Assembly (NCBI GenBank): GCA_033807695.1
Contig: CM066305.1
Coordinates: forward strand, 744,001 to 808,000
Length of the DNA: 64,000 nucleotides
Source of the DNA: Daedaleopsis sinensis
Lineage: Eukaryota > Basidiomycota > Agaricomycetes > Polyporales > Polyporaceae
Direction of reading: 5' to 3'
Shown in pieces: positions 34,903-44,036 of the stretch. The notes beneath the pieces are model-generated. The model was not told where the DNA came from. It did no database searches and was given only the letters and a program-made list of their open reading frames with translations. The translations under genes and the position numbers were made by a program. Numbering within the stretch: position 1 is the first letter of the stretch; every line of letters starts with the position of its first letter.

Positions 34903-37206
34903 ATGGCGCCTCGCCGCAAGTGTCCTGTCTGTGGCTCGAAACAGTGGCATAAAGAACCACAGAGCGGATTGATTACATGCAGCGAAGGCCATGTCCTGCA
35001 GGTATGCTCGAGCCTTCCTCGACCTTCCTCGACCTGCTAACAAAGCATGATAGAACTACAGAAACGAGACGAGAGAAGTCACCGAAATGGGACCCCATGC
35101 GGTGAGGAAGAGGACCCTCAGATCCGGGAGGAAGAAGCAGGCAAAGCTCAGCAAGGCCGACCCGAAGTGTCTGTGTCCAATCCCTTTTTCTCAGCACCTC
35201 CTGCTGACCCATCCACAGTCTATCACGGAGAGCGCGCTCGCTACCACTACTTCCAGTGCCTACAGGTGATTCTACGTATGCAAGTCGCCGCGCTCGTGCA
35301 AGCCTGGAAGTTGCCCCCAGAGTTTGAGGTATTTTCGTGGTATCGATTCCCCGTTCCGTCCCTCGCTACTGAGAGTTTCCCAGAAAATATGTAGAGATAT
35401 CTGGGCCCTGCATCTCTCTCTTCTCCCGACCCCTCCTGTGGCGGAGCCGTTGCTCCACCTGCAGGACGGCGTCGGCGCGGGGCACACTGCGAGGCCCGGG
35501 TCAGCCGGAGACCAGGAAGCGCGAGATGAAGACGGCAACGACGAGGATGCAAGTGAAGGCGATGCAAATCCCTTTTCCTCTTCCTCGTCTTCCTCGTCCG
35601 AGTCAGACGACATTGATGAATCTGAGTTGGAGCAGCTCATGCGGGAAAATTCGGAGTCGCCATCCGAAGACGAGGAAGACGAGCACGCCGGTGCTCGGAA
35701 GGATCGAACAGCAGAACCCGCTAGGAAAAAGAAGCGTACCTTTGGGAAGTTCGAGGTGCCAGCCTGCACAGTGTCAGTGCTCGTGCTGGCGTGCTGGACA
35801 CTGAGGCTGCCGGTGATGTATATGGACTTCGTAAGGTTCGAATCATGTTTGCTGCAGCGAGGCGTCGCGACTGATGGGCTGCTCAGACTCATTGAGAGCT
35901 ACGAGCTCCCGTACCTAGATGCTCTACGTCTCCTCCCGGAGAACATGGTTCTCCATCTCCGCAAGCAAACAATGCAAGCACTGTCACCATATGTACGTCT
36001 CTCCAGTCACCGTGCTCGCCGTGATGCCATATAGATCACAGTGATAGGATGCGCCCACCCCGGTTCACCTTCACGAACTATCCTCCCGTCTGGCCAAGTT
36101 GTTACACTCGACCTACGACATATATACGCCTGAGATGAACGCAGCTCCTGTACTGTGGAAAGCTGTTCGCAGCCTCCAGGGCTCTCGTACGTTTGAAATC
36201 GCATTCAGAGCACTGCGCTTCCTCTCACCACTTCATGGCCAGCGAACCTTTACCTGATGACCAAGAAATTCGCTCGAGTGGTGTCGCTTCCACTGACGTT
36301 GCACAGATCTCTGGCCCCAGAGCTGATTCGCACCAAGAAGAAAGATCCGAAGTACCACAAAAACGACAGTGCGGTCCCCGAGGTGGCACTTGTGGCTGCG
36401 GTGATCGTGGTGTTGAGGATGGTGTACGGGCTAGACGGCAAACTGAGGTATCCGTGACTTATCTCTTGTTGTGTCCTCCTGCTGACGCGATAGACGACAG
36501 ACGACCACGAGACGCACAGGATCCCGCGTGTGCCCTCCCTCTCCTTTCGGAGCTCCTCGGAGCGATACAAGACGCGGAGACATCCGAGGCAAAACATCCC
36601 CCTGTCTACGCCATGAACACCGGCTTGTGAGTGACCGAACGCTCAATGTGCGGTAGTAACTGACCGTCTTGTGTCCCGATGGACCACACTAGATCCGTCC
36701 TAGATATGGAAGACACAATGCTAGATGCCTACTTGGAATTCTGCGAAAAGGCGCTCCTTCCACGAGAAAGCCGCATGCCTCGTACGTACCTCATCGCCGA
36801 TCTCTTCTCAGTACAGTCACGGACCGGCATTGTAGCCCGTAATGCGGCCACGGATCATTTCCCACTGCGAAGTGCGTCTAGCTCGGCCATCGCGGGCTCG
36901 CCAGAGGACCACGTACGTCCGGCTGAGGATCCCGACATGCGTGACTGGACGGCCAACTCGGTTAGCGAGGCAGAGGGACCGCTCAAGCCCGGAGAGGAAT
37001 ATGCAATATACAACAACCAGGACATCCTAGGCTCTCTTCCGGACGACATGGAGCTCGTCATATCAAGAGCAGCCAAATGGGCTGGTGTCGATCCTGGATA
37101 CGTATCAGGGGTGGTCGAACGCTTCGAGCGGCGGGTCATTCGTTGGTGGGATCGATCAAGGAAAAAGTCGACGAGTGAACATGTGTCCGGCACCGACTCT
37201 GAATGA
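34903..37206 (+). CDS. RRN7: RNA polymerase I initiation factor Rrn7/TAF1B
   Basis: Exons 34903-35001, 35054-35168, 35219-35328, 35384-35835, 35887-35992, 36048-36186, 36243-36447, 36501-36626, 36693-36781 and 36836-37206 give 603 residues. The N-terminal zinc ribbon reads CPVCGSKQWHKEP...LITCSEGHVLQNYRNE. The cyclin-fold part begins GERARYHYFQCLQVILRMQV, is interrupted by a Ser/Glu-rich acidic insert, and resumes with LVLACWTLRLPVMYMDFVRL and YELPYLDALRLLP. MVYGLDGKLR and DMEDTMLDAYLEFC follow. Rrn7 is the TFIIB-like subunit of core factor at rDNA promoters. Two introns (35836-35886, weak donor GTTCGA; 36782-36835) are multiples of three and could be retained in frame. Confidence 0.85.
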
Positions 37207-38453
37207 GCTACTTATTTTTACACGAACCGAATCCCTGGATATGTACGCCTAATCATTCCCAATATCTGGTAAAGACTCGCTAGTATGAACTCAAATGTAA
37301 GTTCACGTTGGCAACAAGACCATGTTTCAGCACGTTTTTCCTCTAACTTATCATGACTCACGCTTACGTCCTCTCCTTGAGGCGACCCTACGTAACGGTA
37401 CTCAGTCTGCATGTCTGTGCGCGGTCTTCTCGGACATCGCCTCTGGCAGTCCTGCTGAAAGAATGTAGTAAGTATGTAGGATCGACAGAAAGACCAATTC
37501 TCGGAGCACTGGTCAATCTACTACAATGCCTGCCTAATTGAGTACCGCGGGTGCCCTGGCTCAAACGTAGGTCCGTGGGCTCCCGTGGGAGGCTGTACCC
37601 CTCGCTGAGCTTGAGAATAAGGGGGCTGTGCAACCCGTCTTGAAAACTGTACATCCACCTTCTTCAAGTTCAGTCATCGCAGTGCTTCGCAGTGGCAAAG
37701 GGCATGAAACCGCAGGCCCGGGTCACCGTGACGATTTACAGGTACCCTCGTCTGTACCTTTCTTCGCGCGTTTGCCATAACAAAAGAGTCAGCCATGATG
37801 CATGATGCATGAGGACTAGTCTGAGAGCGTAGTAGTCCGAGTCCGGCTCGGACTGGAGGACATCCGGCCAAGTCCTCGACGCCATCAATACAAGACACAT
37901 TCGGAGACCGCTTACCACGATATCGCCAGCAGAAGGCACCGAAGTCGCCCAAGAGCTGACCGGAGATCTCCCGCTTGCGTCCAATCCGCAAACGTGAACT
38001 ACAGGGGCGCACGAGCCGCTCTGTGCTCTATCGCCTCGCGTTCAGCGCACAGCCGCCGGGCGGGCGGCCGGGCTGTGCGATTGGTTCGTCTTGCAAAACG
38101 CTCGCCCAACGCTCGTCCACCGCTCGGGTTCGCCCACCGCACTCGGTCAGCTCGGGTCTGGGGTCCTCCCCGACAGACTGGATCCCGACCGCACGAGAGA
38201 GCGCGTTACACACCACAGCACTAGCGCATCTGAGGGGCGCGATCTCATTGGCGCAGTGGGCTTGTGCGCGGTGCCGTTCGAGCGTTGGCCAAGTTTCACC
38301 GGCTCTTCCTGCATACCACGCCCTTGGGTGGCCTCGCGCAGATAAAAGGCTCGGGGCGCGGGCCTCCAAACAGCACCCCGCTCTTCTCCTCTTCTCTTCC
38401 TCTTTCAGGCCTTTCACCACTTTTCCTCCCCTTCCCCCTCCCTAACGTTTACG
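37207..38453. other. Intergenic region and promoter of the cupin gene
   Basis: About 1.25 kb, no gene. The right end carries a TATA-like site (38341) followed by an almost pure pyrimidine leader (about 38381-38445), a common initiator arrangement in strongly expressed basidiomycete genes. Confidence 0.5.
38341..38349 (+). promoter_or_regulatory. TATA-like element of the cupin gene
   Basis: GATAAAAGG about 110 bases upstream of the ATG at 38454, followed by a CT-rich stretch directly preceding the coding region. Confidence 0.55.
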
Positions 38454-39790
38454 ATGCGCTCCGCTGCACTTCTCCTCCCTCTCGCTGCCGCCGCTGGCAC
38501 CTTCGCTCTCTCTCCCGCTGAGCAGGTCGCCGCTCTTCGCGCAGCCCCTCTGCAGACTGACCGCGTCAAGATCCTCGCTGATGACAAGGACGTGAGTATA
38601 ACCACATACATCAGTCAAAATAGCTCAATATACTCACCCTCCCTGCCTCTCATCCTCAGTTCGTCTTCGACTTCCTCAAGGCCAACGCCACTAAGGGTGG
38701 AGGAGGCAGCACCGTCGGTGCCACTGCCGGCAACTTCCCCGCCCTGGTCAACAACGGTACGTACCGTACCTCATGTCCGGCCACCCATCCTGTGACTCAC
38801 CAGTTGCTGTAGGCATGGCCATGACCGTCGGCTTCCTCGGCCCGTGCGGGATGAACACCCCGCACACCCACCCCCGCGCGACGGAGTTCCTCTACGTCGT
38901 GAACGGCACGCTCACGAGCGGCATGATCCCCGAGAACGGCGCGCGCCTCATCTACAACACGCTTGAGGCCGGCCAGGCCCAGATCTTCCTCCAGGGCTCG
39001 ATCCACTACCAGCAGAACGAGCTCTGCGACCCCGTCATGTTTGTCGGTATGTCCCGCCACCTATCCGCATCATTTGTACATATTGGCTTACGTTGGCCTC
39101 GTGTTTAGCTGCCCTCAACAACGAGGACCCCGGTGTCTTGTCCGCTGCCCAGCGCTGTAAGTTGCTTTCTCGCCTCGATCGCTGTGGCCACGAGCTCACA
39201 ATGCATGTCGTACACAGACTTCGGTCTCCCTCCTGACGTCGTCGCCGCTTCCCTCGGTGACATCGGTGTCGAGGAGGTCGTCGGCATTGAGCACATGGTA
39301 CGCCCTCTCCATCTCCCCCACAACCGCAACCGCACCGCTGACCGCCCGCCCGCAGATCCCCGATAACATCGCGCTCGGCCGCCAGGAGTGCCTGGACCGG
39401 TGCGGGATCAAGCGCGGCACGCAGCCGATGAACCAGCTGCAGCCGCCTGTGTCCGGCACGAGCTCGACCTGGCCCGCGACAAAGACGAAGGCGTACAGCG
39501 CGACGTCGACGCACGTCACGCGCCAGCAGACGCAGACTGGCAACGTCATTGGGGCGCTCGCGGACAACGCGGCACAGATCGCGGACGGCGGCATGTCCAA
39601 GAACGTGCTCATCGCGCTCTGCGTCGTCGTCGGCCTCATGGCGGTCGGCTACGTCGCCATCGGCATCTTCTTCCTCGTCGCCCGCCGCCGGCGCGCGGCC
39701 GAGAAGACGAACCGGTGGTACGTTCGCCCCGAGATGGCCGGCCGCTCGCTCGTGCCGACGACCGAGGAGAAGTACGATGCCGCGCACTGA
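38454..39790 (+). CDS. Germin/spherulin-like cupin with C-terminal membrane anchor
   Basis: Exons 38454-38591, 38660-38756, 38813-39046, 39109-39156, 39218-39297 and 39356-39790 give 343 residues. A signal peptide (SAALLLPLAAAAGTFA) is followed by a cupin_1 domain (about 60-200). Its metal-binding motif 1 is GMNTPHTHPRATEFLYVVNG, and motif 2 lies around FLQGSIHYQQN. Thus two His, a Glu and a later His can ligate a metal. The C-terminal region has a Ser/Thr-rich stretch, a transmembrane helix (VLIALCVVVGLMAVGYVAIG) and a basic RRRRAAEK stop-transfer, giving a type I cell-surface topology unusual for simple germins. Enzymatic activity is unknown; family members include oxalate oxidases and spherulins. 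Confidence 0.88.
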
Positions 39791-40569
39791 GCGCGAGCTG
39801 TGGGCGGTGAGTGTCGGAGGTGATGCTGCCGCTGAGTCGAGTCGGGTTCTCTAGCCAGGATCTACGATATATTTCACGCCCTACTTATGGACATTCATCT
39901 ACTGTAGCCTACTTTTGCCTTTGTTTTCATAGCGGGGACACTGTTAACGGACTAAAACGATCACGACCTTGAATTTACACCCCCTGCCAGTCTGCGTTCG
40001 GATGAGCGACGCTGTGGTGGGTAAGAATGAAGAGATGTGCGATGAGGAGGAGGGTAAGATAGTGAGACACAGGTTATTGTGAACTGACGGCCATGGTCAC
40101 ATTATCTGCTCATGATACATACCGTCTTCATCAAGCAAACTTAGGGGCCGACATATATATTGCAAGCCCAAAGACTGGTCAACTCAGCGCGCTGACGGAC
40201 CTCAGAGGAGGGCCGAGATCCAAGAGGAGGCGGCTGTTTGGCGGCTGTGCAGTGCATATTCAGTCGCTCGATACATTTTCCTCTTCGTATTTAGTACCAC
40301 CATGATCACGGAACGTTGCACTCTTGGTCTGGTGGACTGCGGACTACATTCGGGCCCGCAGTGGGAAACTGGCAAATGAGTCATCGCCCCGAGACCGGTA
40401 CCAAGTACTTATGCACTGGCACTTGTTCGCCGGATACCTGTCGACTTTTGAGTAGACCGTTCTCAGCAGGCTAGATCGATGCACTCGAACATGAAGGTAC
40501 GTACTGTAGTCGAGTCAATATACAGCTACTGATCTACACGTTACTTATTTACACAATCGCCAGGCTACA
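39791..40569. other. Intergenic region including start of inverted duplication block A
   Basis: 3' flank of the cupin gene. From about 40230 onward the F-box gene upstream region is recognisably related, as reverse complement, to 53430-53690. No gene. Confidence 0.5.
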
Positions 40570-41647
40570 ATGCATGACCTCGCCACGGAACTGCTCGAGG
40601 ACATCTTCGCGCTCGCGTGCACCGACGGCGGTTACACCGGCTGCTCCCTCTCTCTCGTCTCCAAGTATATCCGGGCTGCATCCCGCTGTACACGCTTCCA
40701 CTCCATTTCCCTCGTCTCCGGCACCGCCCAGCAGCTCGCGAATTTCCTGCTCTCCTTCGACGCGGAATACGCCGCGGCCCGCGCGCAGAACGGTGGACGG
40801 ACCCCTCTCGTTCGGCATCTCTGCATCGCCGCTGCCGAGGGCGAGGACAAGCAAAAGAGCTGGCGCCGTAGGGCCGACAACGCGGCCGAGGCGGCCCACG
40901 ACGCCAAGGAGCACGCGCGGTACACCTCAAACCTCATCTCGCTGCTGCAACGCGTCGCCCCACGCCTATATACCCTCTCCCTCATCCACTGGCAGCGCTG
41001 GCCGTTCCGCGCGCTGTTGCATGGCATTGAGTGTGCCGGTTTTCCGCTCCTGCGGGAGCTGACGCTCGTTGGGCCAGACCCATTCATCCCCGCGGAGGAC
41101 AGCGCGCACGCTCTCTACCCGCGCCTCGCCCGACTGCATGTAGTGAACTCGTTCGAAAACCTGCCATGTTGGCTCGGGGGTGGACGAGCTCCCCGCATTA
41201 CGCATCTCCGCCTTACGAACTTCCTGGGCCAAATCATTCCTGAGCTCAAGGCCCTAGTAGGTCAGTGTCTCCCAACAACTTGTGGGATGGGGATGAAGGG
41301 GAACCTCATTCGAATCCGGTGCTGCAGAGACCGAAGAGCGCGACAAGCTTCCCTATCTCGAGCAGTTCGTGATCCAGCCATTGGGGCCGCCCGCCCCCGG
41401 TGCCCGCTGCGGAAACCTATACGTCCGGCACCGTCATCTCCAGGAACGCTTCCAAGAGTTCCTCGCTGGCGCAGCGTTCCCCATACAAGTATTCCCGCAT
41501 GACAGCTCGCGGACTATCCTCCAAATGGGTCGCTGGTCTACAATCGCGAAGAGATACTGGCTAGATAGGCTCGAGGGTGGGCCAGGATGCTGGGCCGTGA
41601 ACTCAAGTAGGGCCCAGCGGAGGCGGCAGCGGACAGACTCGGACTAA
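40570..41647 (+). CDS. F-box-like protein, paralogue 1 (intact)
   Basis: Exons 40570-41260 and 41328-41647 give 336 residues. The N-terminal F-box-like helix bundle is ATELLEDIFALACTDGGYTG followed by CSLSLVSKYIRAASR, typical of the large basidiomycete F-box family. The rest has leucine-rich-repeat-like segments (ELTLVGPDPFIP, RLARLHVVNSFENLP, ITHLRLTNFLG) and a PLGPPAPGARCGN block after the intron. Such proteins are presumed substrate receptors of SCF ubiquitin ligases; no substrate can be suggested. Two further paralogues (52536-53421, broken; 56075-57041, intact) and a relic (near 57640-57960) lie in the window. Confidence 0.8.
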
Positions 41648-42021
41648 GGCGAGTTATTTGTTGCCAGCGCACAATTCTGCACCATCTCCACGCTGACTTT
41701 GTGGCTTACTGCACAGCCAGCTTGGTAGTTATCCTCGTCGCGAGCTACTCAGCTGGTGAACCACCTACAGACCGTAGCTTCTCATCGCAAATTCCCATTC
41801 TGCTGAATGTGTATCCATTAGGAGGATATACGGTCGATCGTTTCCATCGATGTGGGCCTCCGAGCTTCAAGCTTCGAGTTCCTTTCCTATCGTTCCAATT
41901 TAGCCATGACGATACAAGGCTATAGAAATCCAAATACAAATACATGACTAGCAAAGGAAGCAACGCTACACGCGGGAACACACAGAAATACACGCTTCGA
42001 AGAGTCCCAACTAGCAACCAT
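41648..42021. other. Convergent spacer within inverted block A
   Basis: Corresponds in inverted orientation to the 52169-52535 spacer (shared tracts such as CAGCCAGCTTG against its reverse complement near 52460). No gene. Confidence 0.5.
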
Positions 42022-42330
42022 TTACAGATCCTCGTCGTCGTCGTCGGCCTGGAGTTGCCCTCCAGCCTGGCCGAGGCCAAAGATACCCTCCATGTCGGAG
42101 ACGTCCGAGTCCTCCTCCCAGTCCTGGAACTTGACCTCGGGCCTGTGGCCCTGCGTGCGGTTCGGCCAGCGTTGCGCGCGCTGCTGGTCGACGGGGTCCC
42201 CGGACGCCATCGCGACTATCGCGTCCAGGGTGTACTGCAAGTGGTTGGTTAGCTACGGGGAACATAGCCCGTCGGGCGCGAGCGGTACGTACGTATGCGT
42301 CATTCCCGGCGTTCCCGCATCGCCTGTCCA
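42022..42330 (-). pseudogene. Relic of Gfd2-like exonuclease gene (last two exons only)
   Basis: On the minus strand, part of the penultimate exon (ending NAGNDAY at about 42291), a GT-AG intron and the full last exon (42240-42022) parallel 51880-52168 of the intact gene. The last exon encodes the same YTLDA-VAMASGDPVDQQR segment with close to full-length identity and an intact TAA. All upstream exons, including the catalytic DxE region, are missing. The duplication evidently captured only the 3' end. It may still be transcribed antisense to the neighbouring F-box gene's 3' end, but cannot encode the enzyme. Confidence 0.85.
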
Positions 42331-42337
42331 CCATGCC

Positions 42338-42700
42338 CTAGTCAGAGTCCGACAGGACGATCACCTCGAGCTCCTCCTGCTTCAGCTCCCGCTCGACGTC
42401 GACGCGGCAGACGTCCCTCGCCTGCTGCTGCTGCTGCTCGTGCTTCGGTCGCTTCGCCGGATTTTCAGCGCCCGAGGGCCCGCCGTCCTCGTCCCTGAGG
42501 CCTGAGGCCTGAGGCCTGAGGGGCCGCTTCTGAGTCGGGCTCGCGTTCGCGTGCGAGTTCGTGTTCGTGCTCGGGGCCGGGTCCAAGTCCCTACGCTTGA
42601 GTTCGACCTCTGGCGTGTCCTCGGACAGCGTCGACGCGCTCGCGCGGGAGCGGGCGTGCGCAGCTTCCGGCGGCGGACACGCCGCAGGGATGTCGCCCAC
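42338..42700 (-). CDS. Possible small disordered protein with SUMO-interaction-like C-terminus
   Basis: An open frame of about 120 codons on the minus strand ending at 42338. It has no internal ATG, so a real gene would need an upstream exon joined near the TACTCAG acceptor at about 42699. Composition is protein-like (Ser/Pro/Gln/Glu, nuclear-type PAKRPKHEQQQQQ), and the end is ELEVIVLSDSD, a textbook hydrophobic-plus-acidic SUMO-interaction motif. It contains a 7-bp tandem repeat (42494-42521). It ends a few bases from the duplication breakpoint. The competing frame on the same strand is Arg-rich and less plausible. Confidence 0.25.
   Translation of the reverse strand: MGDIPAACPPPEAAHARSRASASTLSEDTPEVELKRRDLDPAPSTNTNSHANASPTQKRPLRPQASGLRDEDGGPSGAENPAKRPKHEQQQQQARDVCRVDVERELKQEELEVIVLSDSD
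42494..42521 (+). repeat. CCTGAGG heptamer repeat, four copies
   Basis: Four perfect tandem copies of a 7-bp unit. Because 7 is not a multiple of 3, copy-number change would shift any reading frame through it. Confidence 0.95.
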
Positions 42701-44036
42701 TGAGTACTAGCAGCCCGTCTGCGTCCAGCCGCTCGGGCGTTGGCGTCGTTCGGACTGCCGACTGGTCTGCACGCAGAGTCCAGACGAAAATCGCTTCTTG
42801 TAGGCTGGCTTCTGCTGCTTGTGCGCATGCGAGATGGGGCGCTGCGAGAGAGACCTCCTTGAAGTCTGCGGCGCGGCGGTGTATCAGAACGATACGCGTC
42901 AGACTATATGCGCGACCGGGATATACTCAGTGCTCACCGACGTCCATATAGTATATGCTTGTGAGTCTGCCCCCGGCGCAGCCAGTGCCGCCGCCAAGTC
43001 GGCGACATCTTCCGAGTCGCAGAACGCCAAGCTCGGCCTAGCATCTCTTGTTGATATCTGATTCGAATCCGAAGCCTGCGTGACTTAGCGATATCGCGCT
43101 ATGGGTCCTTGTAGGTCCCCACCCCGCGGCCGGCGAAGTCTCCACCATAAGCACTAGCTACCGACTATCGCTCAAAACGAGTTGCTTATCTACGCGAGCC
43201 ACCGGCTGACATGAAAGGCAAGTCCTGAGCCTCCGCGATAGGTGTGAACCTGGGTGGTTAGTACTTTAGTAGCCTTGCAGTAGGAATCGTTTCCAGTACT
43301 GCCTTAGTTATCCGTTGACGTCCCTCGGAGCGACGCGCTCCAGTCAGCGCTCCAGTACCCGCCCCGACACCGACGCGGACGCGAACGAGAGAATTAAGAT
43401 CAATCGTTGGAAAAACCGGCGGTGCTTCCGCAGGGACACAGATCCTACAATACTGTATACGTATACGAGACAGGTGCTAAGTGCAAAGTGCTGAGTGCTG
43501 ACTACGGGCGGCGTGGGTGCGAGTGGATGAGAGGGGGCGGCGGCGGCGGCGTGGCATGATGGCGGACGGGTCCGGGTCGACGTGGGGAAGGGAGCGGGGA
43601 CGGGGAATGAGGGGAGGGGAGGGGCGAGTTCGATGTTGTCCAGGATATCGATGCGGGCGGGGCGGGGCGGGGCGGGGCGAATGATGTGTGTAAAACGAGT
43701 ATATATGCGGGCAGGGCAGGCATGGCGGCGACTAGGTACTACTCTGAGATTTGTTCAAGCTCAAGTTCAAGTGTGGGTTGCGGCGGACGGGGAAACGAAT
43801 ATGTATATATGGGGATGCAATGCGGTAGGGGACGGGCGCGAAACGAGATGACAGCGAGGGGATGAGGTTAGGTATAAGGAGCGACGTGGTACACTGCGGC
43901 CAACGTCCGGGATTAAGTAAGTGTGATATGCATTGTACGTATGCGGTATCGTCCAAAGGATAGAGTCCAAGGATAAATGGGGGTGACGGATGGAGGAGGG
44001 AGGGGGGGAGGACCGACGTGAACGCGACAGCAGGGG
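42701..44036. other. Gene-free region with G-rich tract
   Basis: No gene is supported. It includes AT-richer sequence around 43080-43300 and a long G-rich tract (43518-43680) that lies in the 3' region of the minus-strand disordered-protein gene. Confidence 0.5.
43582..43679 (+). other. Potential G-quadruplex-forming tract
   Basis: Repeated runs of three to four G on the plus strand, ending in GGGCGGGGCGGGGCGGGGCG at 43655-43674, with short loops throughout. It meets the usual G3+N1-7 pattern many times over. Formation in vivo is inference. Confidence 0.7.

Larger units (their letters stand above)
40230..42330 (+). repeat. Inverted segmental duplication block A (F-box plus Gfd2-like 3' end)
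   Basis: Contains an intact F-box gene, the shared intergenic sequence and the last two exons of a Gfd2-like gene. It corresponds to 51880-53690 in opposite orientation. Similarity on the Gfd2-like side stops abruptly near 42330. Confidence 0.85.

Noticed and set aside
35834..35843. GGTTCGAATC resembling a tRNA T-arm
   Set aside because: No acceptor stem, D-arm or anticodon arm around it; it lies at the RRN7 exon-intron boundary.
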